From positions 1 to 5,207 of the forward strand of contig JADQBU010000161.1 in NCBI GenBank assembly GCA_016278435.1: DNA of 5,207 nucleotides, given 5' to 3'. Below the pieces are notes generated by a model, which ran no database searches, was not told where the DNA came from, and was given only the letters and a program-made list of their open reading frames with translations. This document shows positions 1 through 5,207 of this stretch, piece by piece; position 1 is the stretch's first letter, and the number at the start of each line of letters is the position of its first letter. Source of the DNA: Halanaerobiales bacterium (GTDB lineage: Bacteria > Bacillota > Halanaerobiia > Halanaerobiales > JADQBU01). Both the position numbers and the translations under genes were made by a program.

Positions 1-1437
1 ATACTTCTTGATTTTATACTGCAGGGACTGTCGAGAAATATCCAGTTTTTCAGCTGCTGCCGTAATATTCCCCTCCGATTTCTTTAAAGCTTCTTTAATC
101 AACTTCTCTTCAATCTCTTCCAGTACCCTGTTTAAAGAAGGCAGCTCATCCTGTGAGTAATTATATTCTATTATGCTGTTCCCCTCATTATTCCTTTTAA
201 ATCTATCCTTGATATATTTGGGCATACTGCGGAAACTGATAACTTTATCATTCTGTAGCATATTAAAAGCACTTTCGATAGCATGCTGCATTTCTCTGAC
301 ATTTCCCGGCCAGTTATAGGTGTTAAAATACCTAATCAGCTGATCATCAAGTCTTTCTACTGCCTTTGAAAATTTTTTATTATACATATCAATGAAATAA
401 TCAGTCAATAGAGAAATATCTTCCTTTCTGATTCTAAGGGGAGGAATCTCCAGGAAAACTACACTCAATCTATAAAATAAATCAGCCCTTAATTTCTTTT
501 CCTTGATTGCCTGGTCTGGATGCATATTGGTTGTAGCCAGGACCCGTACATCGATATCTATTTCTTTCTGACCCCCGACTCTTCTGACTCTATTTTCCTG
601 TAAAACCCGTAGTAATTTAGCCTGAAGATCAAGATCCATGGAATTAATCTCATCGAGCAATATTGTCCCTTCATGGGCCTGTTCGAAGATACCCGGCCGG
701 TTTTTCGCACCGGTAAACCCACCCTTTTCAGTTCCAAAAAGCAGGCCTTCCAGCAGATCCTTGGGAAGGGCAGCACAGTTTTGAGCAATAAACGGTTTCT
801 TGTACCGACGGCTGGCATTGTGTATACTCTGAGCAAAGAGTTCCTTACCTGTACCGGTTTCTCCATAAATTAATACCGGCGAATCACTTCCGGCCGCTTT
901 CATAGCATCATTAAGAACTTCCTTGAACACAGGGCTGTGGCCGATTATATCCTTAAAAGTATAGCTGGTATTATTGCCATAACTACGGTTGGTTTTCTTT
1001 TCATCATGTCTGCTTATTAAACTATTCCGCAGCTGGCTTATGTTCGACACCAGTTCTTCAATCTGGGTTATATCCCGGGAAATCTCCAGGGCACCTACCT
1101 CGTTATTATCAAATACCAGGGGCATAGAGGTATTAACGGTAGTTATCTTTTCCCCCCTGGAATTGATATAGGTCTGTTTAATATTAATCATCGGTTCACC
1201 CAGATTAAGTGTCTGCATTAAAGTGCTATTTTCCAGTGTCAGTGATGGGTAGACATCAAATATACTGCGGCCTATGACCTCTTCTGGGTCAAGGCCATCA
1301 ATCTCTGATGCCTTCTTATTAAATACCAGGGTAATCCCTTTCTGGTCAACTATATGTATACCTTCATTTATGGCATTCAGTATTATATAAAAATTACGGT
1401 CACTACAGAAAGGTATTTTATCCTGTCTGTCTCCCAT
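1..1437 (-). CDS. Sigma-54-dependent activator, RocR-like (PAS / AAA+ / Fis HTH), 3' end cut by window edge
   Basis: This is a bacterial enhancer-binding protein that would hydrolyse ATP to open sigma-54 RNA polymerase promoters; 479 codons are open to the window edge. The N-terminal part (about residues 14-124) resembles a PAS sensor domain. The AAA+ domain (about 161-395) has Walker A GETGTGKE (192-199), the sigma-54 contact loop as GGFTGA (239-244; the usual form is GAFTGA), Walker B GTILLDE (257-263), sensor I ATTN (301-304), RADLFYRL (317-324) and WPGNVRE (376-382). The wording NRPGIFEQA and DEINSM is typical of RocR/BkdR-type activators. A Fis-type helix-turn-helix (GNITAAAEKLDISRQSLQYK) runs into the edge, so only a few residues should be missing. 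The ATG start is backed by a good ribosome binding site, and an in-frame TAA lies 24 bases upstream. Its position directly behind kce suggests it controls the lysine operon, with a pathway amino acid or intermediate as PAS ligand; that is inference. Confidence 0.93.
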   Translation of the reverse strand, partial: MGDRQDKIPFCSDRNFYIILNAINEGIHIVDQKGITLVFNKKASEIDGLDPEEVIGRSIFDVYPSLTLENSTLMQTLNLGEPMINIKQTYINSRGEKITTVNTSMPLVFDNNEVGALEISRDITQIEELVSNISQLRNSLISRHDEKKTNRSYGNNTSYTFKDIIGHSPVFKEVLNDAMKAAGSDSPVLIYGETGTGKELFAQSIHNASRRYKKPFIAQNCAALPKDLLEGLLFGTEKGGFTGAKNRPGIFEQAHEGTILLDEINSMDLDLQAKLLRVLQENRVRRVGGQKEIDIDVRVLATTNMHPDQAIKEKKLRADLFYRLSVVFLEIPPLRIRKEDISLLTDYFIDMYNKKFSKAVERLDDQLIRYFNTYNWPGNVREMQHAIESAFNMLQNDKVISFRSMPKYIKDRFKRNNEGNSIIEYNYSQDELPSLNRVLEEIEEKLIKEALKKSEGNITAAAEKLDISRQSLQYKIKKY

Positions 1438-1444
1438 AAAAAAA

Positions 1445-1450
1445 CCCCCT
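1445..1450 (-). promoter_or_regulatory. Ribosome binding site of the sigma-54 activator
   Basis: Read on the minus strand, AGGGGG is followed by seven T residues and then the ATG at 1437. It fixes the start of the regulator. The same bases form one arm of an exact inverted repeat with 1552-1561, so the site could be masked in longer transcripts. Confidence 0.7.
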
Positions 1451-1508
1451 ATTTTTATTTATTCCGATATAATATAATTCTGGATTAACTGATTTTTTCC
1501 TTCTAATA

Positions 1509-1526
1509 TTGCAAAATTTCTTGCAA
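1509..1526. promoter_or_regulatory. Palindromic operator/enhancer-like site, copy 1
   Basis: TTGCAA-N6-TTGCAA has 6-bp arms that are reverse complements of each other around the centre AATTTC. A second, weaker copy begins 21 bp further along. Two-fold symmetric sites in tandem near a sigma-54 activator gene are the usual form of its upstream activating sequence, so the neighbouring regulator is the natural candidate to bind. No binding data are available, and the site could instead serve another dimeric regulator. Confidence 0.5.
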
Positions 1527-1530
1527 CAGG

Positions 1531-1546
1531 TGAAAAATTTTTTGCA
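1531..1546. promoter_or_regulatory. Palindromic operator/enhancer-like site, copy 2 (imperfect)
   Basis: TGAAAAATTTTTTGCA matches the core of copy 1 (1510-1525, TGCAAAATTTCTTGCA) at 14 of 16 positions in the same orientation. It lies exactly 21 bp away, about two turns of the helix, so both copies face the same side of the DNA. One half-site is degenerate (TGAAA in place of TGCAA), consistent with a weaker site filled cooperatively. Confidence 0.45.
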
Positions 1547-1588
1547 GGAACAGGGGGTTTTAGTAACATTTACTCATGGTATTTCATT

Positions 1589-2398
1589 TTATATAAGAAT
1601 CTCTCTGGCCTCATCCGGGGTAGCAACTTTTCTCTGTAATTCTTCAGCCAGTCTGACGATTCTGGCTACAAGCTGAGCATTACTCTGGGCCAGTTCACCT
1701 TTCAGGTAGTAAATATTATCTTCAAAGCCAACCCGGCAGTGTCCACCCATTAACAGAGAGTGTATCGCAATCTGTAACTGATGACGCCCTACTCCGGCTG
1801 CTGTCCAGGTTGCTCCTTCCGGTAATAATTCAACCATAAAATTTAGATTTTTAATAGAAGCACCCAGGGCACCAGGTACCCCAAGTACCAGGTCAAAGTG
1901 TAGTGGGCCGGGCAGTAGACCCTTCTCCTGTAGGTAAAGTGCATTATAGATATGACCAGGTTCAAAACATTCCAGTTCAGGTTTAACCTGCATATCCTTC
2001 ATCTTCTCAGCAAATTTAACCATCAGTGGGAGGTCATTGATGAAGACATCATCCCCAAAATTGGTAGTCCCACAGTCCAGTGTCGCCATTTCCGGTTTCA
2101 GTAGTACGGGCTGTAGTCTTTCCTCCCAGCTCATTCCGGCTGCACCACCTGTAGAAGGCTGAATTATTGCCTTGACTCCTCTGGCCCGCATTAAGTCCAT
2201 GGTTTCGGAGAAAATATCTCTATCCTGGGTCGGCCGCCCATCACGATCTCTTACATGCAGATGAATAATAGCTGCACCTGCTTTTTCTGCCTCCAGAGCA
2301 GCATCTGCCAGTTCCTCCGGTGTAACCGGCAAATTGGGATTATCCTCTTTTGTGACTTCTGCCCCACAGATGGCAGCAGTAATAATTAATTTTTCCAT
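1589..2398 (-). CDS. kce: 3-keto-5-aminohexanoate cleavage enzyme (Kce, BKACE/DUF849 family)
   Basis: Kce condenses 5-amino-3-oxohexanoate with acetyl-CoA to give 3-aminobutyryl-CoA and acetoacetate, the carbon-cleaving step of lysine fermentation in the cytoplasm. The 269-residue protein has the expected family length. The zinc-binding HLH motif is at His46 and His48, and the third zinc ligand is Glu226 in the string CRVGFEDN (221-228). Residues matching the substrate contacts known from the Cloacimonas enzyme are also present: Glu14, Ser82, Thr106, Glu143, Arg222 and Asp227. The last two and Glu226 are shifted by four from the reference numbering as I recall it. The ATG start lies 11 bases after the kal stop. 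Its ribosome binding site AGGTG (2411-2407) overlaps that stop codon, with 8 bases to the ATG, suggesting coupled translation. No strong terminator follows. The wider BKACE family acts on varied beta-keto acids, but the neighbours make Kce the clear choice. Confidence 0.95.
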   Translation of the reverse strand: MEKLIITAAICGAEVTKEDNPNLPVTPEELADAALEAEKAGAAIIHLHVRDRDGRPTQDRDIFSETMDLMRARGVKAIIQPSTGGAAGMSWEERLQPVLLKPEMATLDCGTTNFGDDVFINDLPLMVKFAEKMKDMQVKPELECFEPGHIYNALYLQEKGLLPGPLHFDLVLGVPGALGASIKNLNFMVELLPEGATWTAAGVGRHQLQIAIHSLLMGGHCRVGFEDNIYYLKGELAQSNAQLVARIVRLAEELQRKVATPDEAREILI

Positions 2399-2409
2399 GT
2401 ATACAACAC

Positions 2410-2805
2410 CTACTTTTCGGCTAATTTGCGCTGCTTTTCGGCCTTGACAACACAGACTCCCCGGGCCTGGCAGACTATTAGCGGTTCCGGTAAAACTTCA
2501 GCCGCTGAATCAAATTTGGCATTTTTACTGGCTGTAATAACCTTCCTGGCTTCAAACTCCATTTTACGGGAAGTGTTGCCAACTTCAGTCAACCTGCCTA
2601 CAGCCTCTATATAATCACCGGCATATACCGGAGCAGTGAATTTTACAGAATCATAAGTAAATAAAACACCTTCATCACCGTCATGTCTGATCAATAATTC
2701 TGTAGCAACATCCCCAAATAATTTTAATATCCGGGCTCCATCAACCAGATCACCGGCATAATGAGCATCATTTACTCCCATCCTCAATCTGATCATAGCT
2801 TCCAT
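2410..2805 (-). CDS. kal: 3-aminobutyryl-CoA ammonia-lyase (Kal, hot-dog fold)
   Basis: Kal removes ammonia from L-3-aminobutyryl-CoA to give crotonyl-CoA, linking lysine breakdown to butyrate formation. From the chosen start the protein has 131 residues, typical of this small hot-dog-fold enzyme. Recognisable family stretches are LVDGARILKLFGDVATELL (20-38), HDGDEG (41-46), APVYAGDYIEA (58-68) and NTSRKMEFEARKV (77-89). The open frame extends upstream to a TTG at 2841, but the ATG at 2805 is preferred. It has AAGGTG six bases upstream, and homologues begin close to the RLRM motif. A further ATG at 2796 is possible but has a poorly spaced ribosome binding site. The start lies 38 bases inside the end of kamE, so translation is probably coupled. 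I cannot assign catalytic residues from sequence alone. Confidence 0.9.
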   Translation of the reverse strand: MEAMIRLRMGVNDAHYAGDLVDGARILKLFGDVATELLIRHDGDEGVLFTYDSVKFTAPVYAGDYIEAVGRLTEVGNTSRKMEFEARKVITASKNAKFDSAAEVLPEPLIVCQARGVCVVKAEKQRKLAEK

Positions 2806-3553
2806 TACTATCACCTTCCCGTTCATTAATCTTCTGTACAATATAGGATGCTACCTCTGGAGGAATTGTTCCCCTTCCAAATCCGGCATCAAAACCTATC
2901 TCCAGAGCCAGTTCATGACTGATTCGCGGTCCACCTACCACCAGAATAAATCTTTCCCGTAGGCCTTCAGCTTCAATCATTTCTACCAGTTCCGTCAGGT
3001 TTGTAACATGTGCCCCTTTCTGGGTAACAACCTGAGAAACTAAAATTGCATCAGCATCTACCTTGATTGCCTTTTTAATCAAAACTTCATTGGGAACCTG
3101 GCTGCCGAGATTATAAGTTTCTATTTCAGGATAACGTTCCAGACCATATTCGCCGGCATATCCTTTCATGTTCATGATGGCATCAAGACCAACCGTATGG
3201 GCATCAGACCCTGTACAGGCTCCGACTACAACAACTTTTCTACCAATCTTATTGCGGATAAAGTCATTAACTTCATAGTAGGACATCGTTTCCATTTCAA
3301 CCCTGGTAATCCTGACCTGTGATCTATCTACACTATATTTAACCTTCCCGTATAGAATCAGATAACAGAAACCCTCGCCGAGGTCTTTGATATCAACCAC
3401 ATCTACTTCTTCTAAACCCATCTGCTCGGCCAGCATTTTACCCGCTTCACTGGCCTCTGGTCCAGCTTGCAGGGGTAATGTAAAACTCATCTGAACTTTT
3501 CCATCATTTAAAGTATCTCCATAAGGTTTTATCCTTTTTTTGTTATCATCCAT
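2768..3553 (-). CDS. kamE: Lysine 5,6-aminomutase beta subunit (KamE), B12- and PLP-lysine-bearing
   Basis: KamE is the small subunit of adenosylcobalamin- and PLP-dependent lysine 5,6-aminomutase, which shifts the C6 amino group of L-beta-lysine (or D-lysine) to C5. The 261-residue protein begins with a dimerisation region carrying KPYGDTLNDGKVQ (9-21). A Rossmann-like B12-binding domain follows, with the base-off motif DAHTVG (117-122); His119 is the expected axial cobalt ligand. Lys130 in NMKGYAG lies 11 residues later, the same spacing as His133 and the PLP-binding Lys144 of the Acetoanaerobium sticklandii enzyme as I recall it. GSQVPNE (150-156) and GGPRI (207-211) are further B12-domain landmarks. 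The ATG shares one base with the kamD stop (TAATG). The C-terminal tail, about residues 245-261, is polar and appears longer than in the sticklandii homologue; it covers the start of kal. Confidence 0.96.
   Translation of the reverse strand: MDDNKKRIKPYGDTLNDGKVQMSFTLPLQAGPEASEAGKMLAEQMGLEEVDVVDIKDLGEGFCYLILYGKVKYSVDRSQVRITRVEMETMSYYEVNDFIRNKIGRKVVVVGACTGSDAHTVGLDAIMNMKGYAGEYGLERYPEIETYNLGSQVPNEVLIKKAIKVDADAILVSQVVTQKGAHVTNLTELVEMIEAEGLRERFILVVGGPRISHELALEIGFDAGFGRGTIPPEVASYIVQKINEREGDSNGSYDQIEDGSK
2812..2817 (-). promoter_or_regulatory. Ribosome binding site of kal, inside kamE
   Basis: On the minus strand AAGGTG stands six bases before the ATG at 2805. It decides the kal start in favour of that codon over the upstream TTG at 2841. 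It lies wholly inside the kamE coding sequence. Confidence 0.65.
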
Positions 3554-5112
3554 TATATATTGAGTCCCTCCTTTAGTTGATCTAAGAAAGGATTATAATA
3601 ATCTTCACCCTTTTTGATTACACCTTCTACTCCTTTTCCACCCGAAATAGTCCGGGAAATACCGGCAAACATACCTTCCTCGATAGCTCCCATCAGTCCC
3701 TTTTCAGCAACCTCCTCCAGCATTATGGCTGTTTCGCTTAAGACTTTATCCGCCCGCTTCTGGATTATACCATCCTGCTTGAATACAATTTCATCGCCAA
3801 GATGACGGGCATTATTGAAGATATACCTGGCATTTTCAATACTGAGAGCCCTGTCGTGTAAAAATGGAGTATGAATAGCCTCAGTCAGCATCCCCAGCAA
3901 CTGAATCTCCTGCCCGGTCATAACAGAAGCAAGATTAAACAACCCATCCTGCAGGTGTCCCTTGAAAATATCACCGGTCATATGTTTTGTAGGCGGCATA
4001 TACTTTAAGGGACAATCGGGGAAAAGCTGCCGTACCATCTGGGCCTGGGCTACCTCTAACAGGAAACCATCCTCAACATCCGGATCGATTTCAAAGGCAT
4101 GCCCCAGGCCGATCTGTTCAGGCTTGAGACCCGATCTGATAGCCAGTTCCCGGTTAATAAACTGAGAAGCAACCACTGTATGGGCTTCCTCTTTGGCATC
4201 AGCTGTAGTTAAGTAATTATCCTCTCCGGTATTAATGATAATTCCCGCATAAGAGTTGATCATCCGGGAAAAGTACTGATCGATAAATGTGCGTTTCATG
4301 TTTATATCACGGAAAAGGATACCGTACATGGCATCATTGAGCATCATATCTAATCTCTCAACTGCTCCCATGATAGCAATTTCAGGCATGGCTAACCCTG
4401 AACAGTAATTAACCAGTTGAATATACCTGCCGATCTCTTCCCCTACCTCGTCCAGACCTTCCCGCATAATTCTGAAGTTTTCCTGGGTAGCATAGGTTCC
4501 TCCAAAGCCTTCAGTAGTGGCCCCATAGGGAACATAATCGAGAAGGCTCTGGGCTGTACTTCTGATAACAGCAACTATATCCGCACCTTCCCTGGCTGCA
4601 GCCCGGGCCTGTCTGAGATCCTCATAAATATTACCGGTAGCAACAATGACATATAACCAGGGTTTTGGACCCAGATTAAATCTTTCCTGTAAATCTTTTC
4701 TCGCTTCTCTACTGCCTTCTATTTTATTTACTGTTTCAGCAACTCTACTATCTATTAACTGTTTAATCTCCTTAAAATTACGTTCCGGCAAAGAAGTCAG
4801 GGACAGTTCTCCCCTGTCAATTGCCTCTGCAATCTCCTGAGGAGATTTTTCGGTTTCCAGCATGGCATTCCCAAACCAGTAGGCAGCTCCTTTATCCAGT
4901 TTTCCTGCTCTCTTTACATCTTCAACCACCACATTCGGCAAGGGGATCTCCTCATTACTGACACCATCAACACCCAGCGTCCTGATAACTGTCCGCTCAA
5001 CAGCTGTAGTAGTATAACCTTCAATTCTTGACTGAATGTCATCGGCAATACTTCTGGCAGCATTCCTGCAGCGTTTTTCCAGCTGTTTGTCAATCTTCAG
5101 TTTCTCCTGCAA
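3553..5112 (-). CDS. kamD: Lysine 5,6-aminomutase alpha subunit (KamD)
   Basis: KamD is the large TIM-barrel subunit of lysine 5,6-aminomutase; it holds the substrate and PLP and faces the adenosylcobalamin of KamE. The 519-residue length is close to the roughly 516 of the Acetoanaerobium sticklandii protein. Landmarks are YVIVATGNIYEDLRQA (154-169), DYVPYGATTEGFGGTYATQE (192-211), MLNDAMYGILFRDINM (257-272), NTGEDNYLTTADA (294-306), GLGHAFEIDP (335-344) and LTEAIHTPF (409-417). Arg184, Ser189, Ser238, Tyr263 and Glu411, which I recall as PLP- or substrate-contacting positions in that structure, are present at the same numbers. This supports the TTG start at 5112, because a TGA lies in frame three codons upstream and the N-terminus aligns with the homologue without a gap. 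Six bases separate it from the preceding stop. I see no frameshift or missing active-site residue. The ornithine 4,5-aminomutase OraE is excluded because it carries its B12 domain in the same, much longer chain. Confidence 0.96.
   Translation of the reverse strand: MQEKLKIDKQLEKRCRNAARSIADDIQSRIEGYTTTAVERTVIRTLGVDGVSNEEIPLPNVVVEDVKRAGKLDKGAAYWFGNAMLETEKSPQEIAEAIDRGELSLTSLPERNFKEIKQLIDSRVAETVNKIEGSREARKDLQERFNLGPKPWLYVIVATGNIYEDLRQARAAAREGADIVAVIRSTAQSLLDYVPYGATTEGFGGTYATQENFRIMREGLDEVGEEIGRYIQLVNYCSGLAMPEIAIMGAVERLDMMLNDAMYGILFRDINMKRTFIDQYFSRMINSYAGIIINTGEDNYLTTADAKEEAHTVVASQFINRELAIRSGLKPEQIGLGHAFEIDPDVEDGFLLEVAQAQMVRQLFPDCPLKYMPPTKHMTGDIFKGHLQDGLFNLASVMTGQEIQLLGMLTEAIHTPFLHDRALSIENARYIFNNARHLGDEIVFKQDGIIQKRADKVLSETAIMLEEVAEKGLMGAIEEGMFAGISRTISGGKGVEGVIKKGEDYYNPFLDQLKEGLNI
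3567..3573 (-). promoter_or_regulatory. Ribosome binding site of kamE, inside the end of kamD
   Basis: A full AAGGAGG lies within the last codons of kamD. Thirteen bases separate it from the kamE ATG, longer than the usual 5-9. The overlapping TAATG junction may make up for this by letting terminating ribosomes restart, which would help equal production of the two subunits. Confidence 0.6.
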
Positions 5113-5118
5113 AAAAAA

Positions 5119-5207
5119 TCACATCCTTTCAAGTATACTTTCCTTCATAAGATCACAGACCTGAATCCCTCTCAATCTTTCCCTGAGTTTATCTACCAGC
5201 AGCTCTG
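5119..5207 (-). CDS. 3' end of upstream operon gene, probably KamC (aminomutase reactivase ATPase)
   Basis: Only the last 28 codons and the TGA are in the window; they read as a charged, helical tail with RERLRGIQVCDLM in the middle and ILERM at the end. The stop lies six bases before the kamD start and the frame contains kamD's ribosome binding site, so the gene is in the same operon. In known lysine-fermentation clusters the gene before kamD is kamC, a MutS-like ATPase thought to reactivate the B12 aminomutase together with KamB. The identification rests on position and this general knowledge, because no domain motif is visible in so short a piece. Confidence 0.5.
   Translation of the reverse strand, partial: ELLVDKLRERLRGIQVCDLMKESILERM
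5124..5129 (-). promoter_or_regulatory. Ribosome binding site supporting the TTG start of kamD
   Basis: AAAGGA lies on the minus strand 11 bases before the TTG at 5112, within the last codons of the upstream gene. A run of eight T residues (5118-5111) fills most of the spacer and supplies the first two bases of the TTG. The ATG at 5124-5122 cannot start kamD because TGA follows it at once. Confidence 0.55.

Larger units (their letters stand above)
1441..1561 (-). repeat. Exact 10-bp inverted repeat flanking the regulator leader; downstream arm is the RBS
   Basis: The plus strand reads AAAACCCCCT at 1441-1450 and AGGGGGTTTT at 1552-1561, exact reverse complements separated by 101 bases. In minus-strand RNA the first arm, AAAACCCCCU, lies about 30 bases after the kce stop. 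The second, AGGGGGUUUU, is the regulator's Shine-Dalgarno site plus part of its U tract. Pairing would mask the ribosome binding site on any transcript that reads through from kce. A transcript starting between the arms would lack the masking arm. The repeat is seen directly; the RNA function is inferred. Confidence 0.6.

Noticed and set aside
558..866. A 102-codon open frame on the minus strand within the regulator gene.
   Set aside because: It lies in another frame across the AAA+ domain (Walker A through the following helix), where the regulator frame carries all family motifs. The other short open frames over kamD and kal are likewise out-of-frame shadows.
1468..1478. Two overlapping TATAAT boxes on the plus strand.
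   Set aside because: There is no -35 element at a suitable distance, and transcription would run antisense into kce. The same AT-rich stretch gives TATATT/TATTAT on the minus strand, but also without a good -35, so no regulator promoter is claimed.
1508..1526. A possible sigma-54 promoter on the minus strand: TTGC, then twelve bases on, TTGCAA.
   Set aside because: The -12-like TTGCAA fits, but the -24 element has GC where GG is nearly invariant, and the resemblance follows from the palindrome. An operator explains it better.
1459..1569. A 36-codon minus-strand ORF (starts MLLKPPVPAK) between kce and the regulator, in frame with the regulator and ended by TAA.
   Set aside because: It has no convincing ribosome binding site, and its internal similarity (AKNF / ARNF) simply reflects the 21-bp palindrome repeat. 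A leader peptide cannot be excluded, but nothing positive supports it.
1562..1574. A small hairpin AGTAA-ATG-TTACT after kce as a transcription terminator.
   Set aside because: The stem has only five mostly A-T pairs and is followed by A and C residues rather than a U tract. It is unlikely to stop transcription.

Overview
The window carries the 3' part of a lysine-fermentation operon followed by a sigma-54-type regulator, all on the minus strand, so transcription runs from high to low coordinates. The composition is low to middling GC, and the Shine-Dalgarno sites are AGGAGG-like. Cobalamin-dependent lysine 5,6-aminomutase genes next to a RocR-like enhancer-binding protein suggest an anaerobic, amino-acid-fermenting Firmicute (Clostridia or Halanaerobia type). 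The species cannot be named from this window.

Layout in the direction of transcription: 5207-5119, last 28 codons of an upstream gene, probably kamC; 5112-3553, kamD, the large subunit of lysine 5,6-aminomutase, with a TTG start; 3553-2768, kamE, the B12- and PLP-lysine-bearing subunit, sharing one base with kamD; 2805-2410, kal, 3-aminobutyryl-CoA ammonia-lyase, overlapping kamE by 38 bases; 2398-1589, kce, the 3-keto-5-aminohexanoate cleavage enzyme; 1588-1438, a 151-base intergenic region rich in repeats; 1437-1, a PAS/AAA+/Fis-HTH sigma-54 activator cut off by the window edge a few residues before its expected end.

The enzymes form one route. KamDE moves the terminal amino group of beta-lysine from C6 to C5, giving 3,5-diaminohexanoate. 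A dehydrogenase (Kdd, not in this window) makes 5-amino-3-oxohexanoate. Kce combines this with acetyl-CoA to give 3-aminobutyryl-CoA and acetoacetate. Kal removes ammonia to give crotonyl-CoA, which feeds butyrate formation. The tight packing (gaps or overlaps of +6, -1, -38 and +11 bases) indicates a single transcript with translational coupling.

The enzymes are known families. The least ordinary part is the intergenic region between kce and the regulator. It holds two near-identical 16-bp imperfect palindromes exactly 21 bp apart, which look like enhancer sites for the regulator. It also holds an exact 10-bp inverted repeat whose downstream arm is the regulator's ribosome binding site. Together these suggest that the activator binds just beyond the end of the operon it controls, and that its own translation is shut off on read-through transcripts. 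Both ideas are inferences from the sequence. No RNA genes, CRISPR arrays, insertion sequences or strong intrinsic terminators were found.
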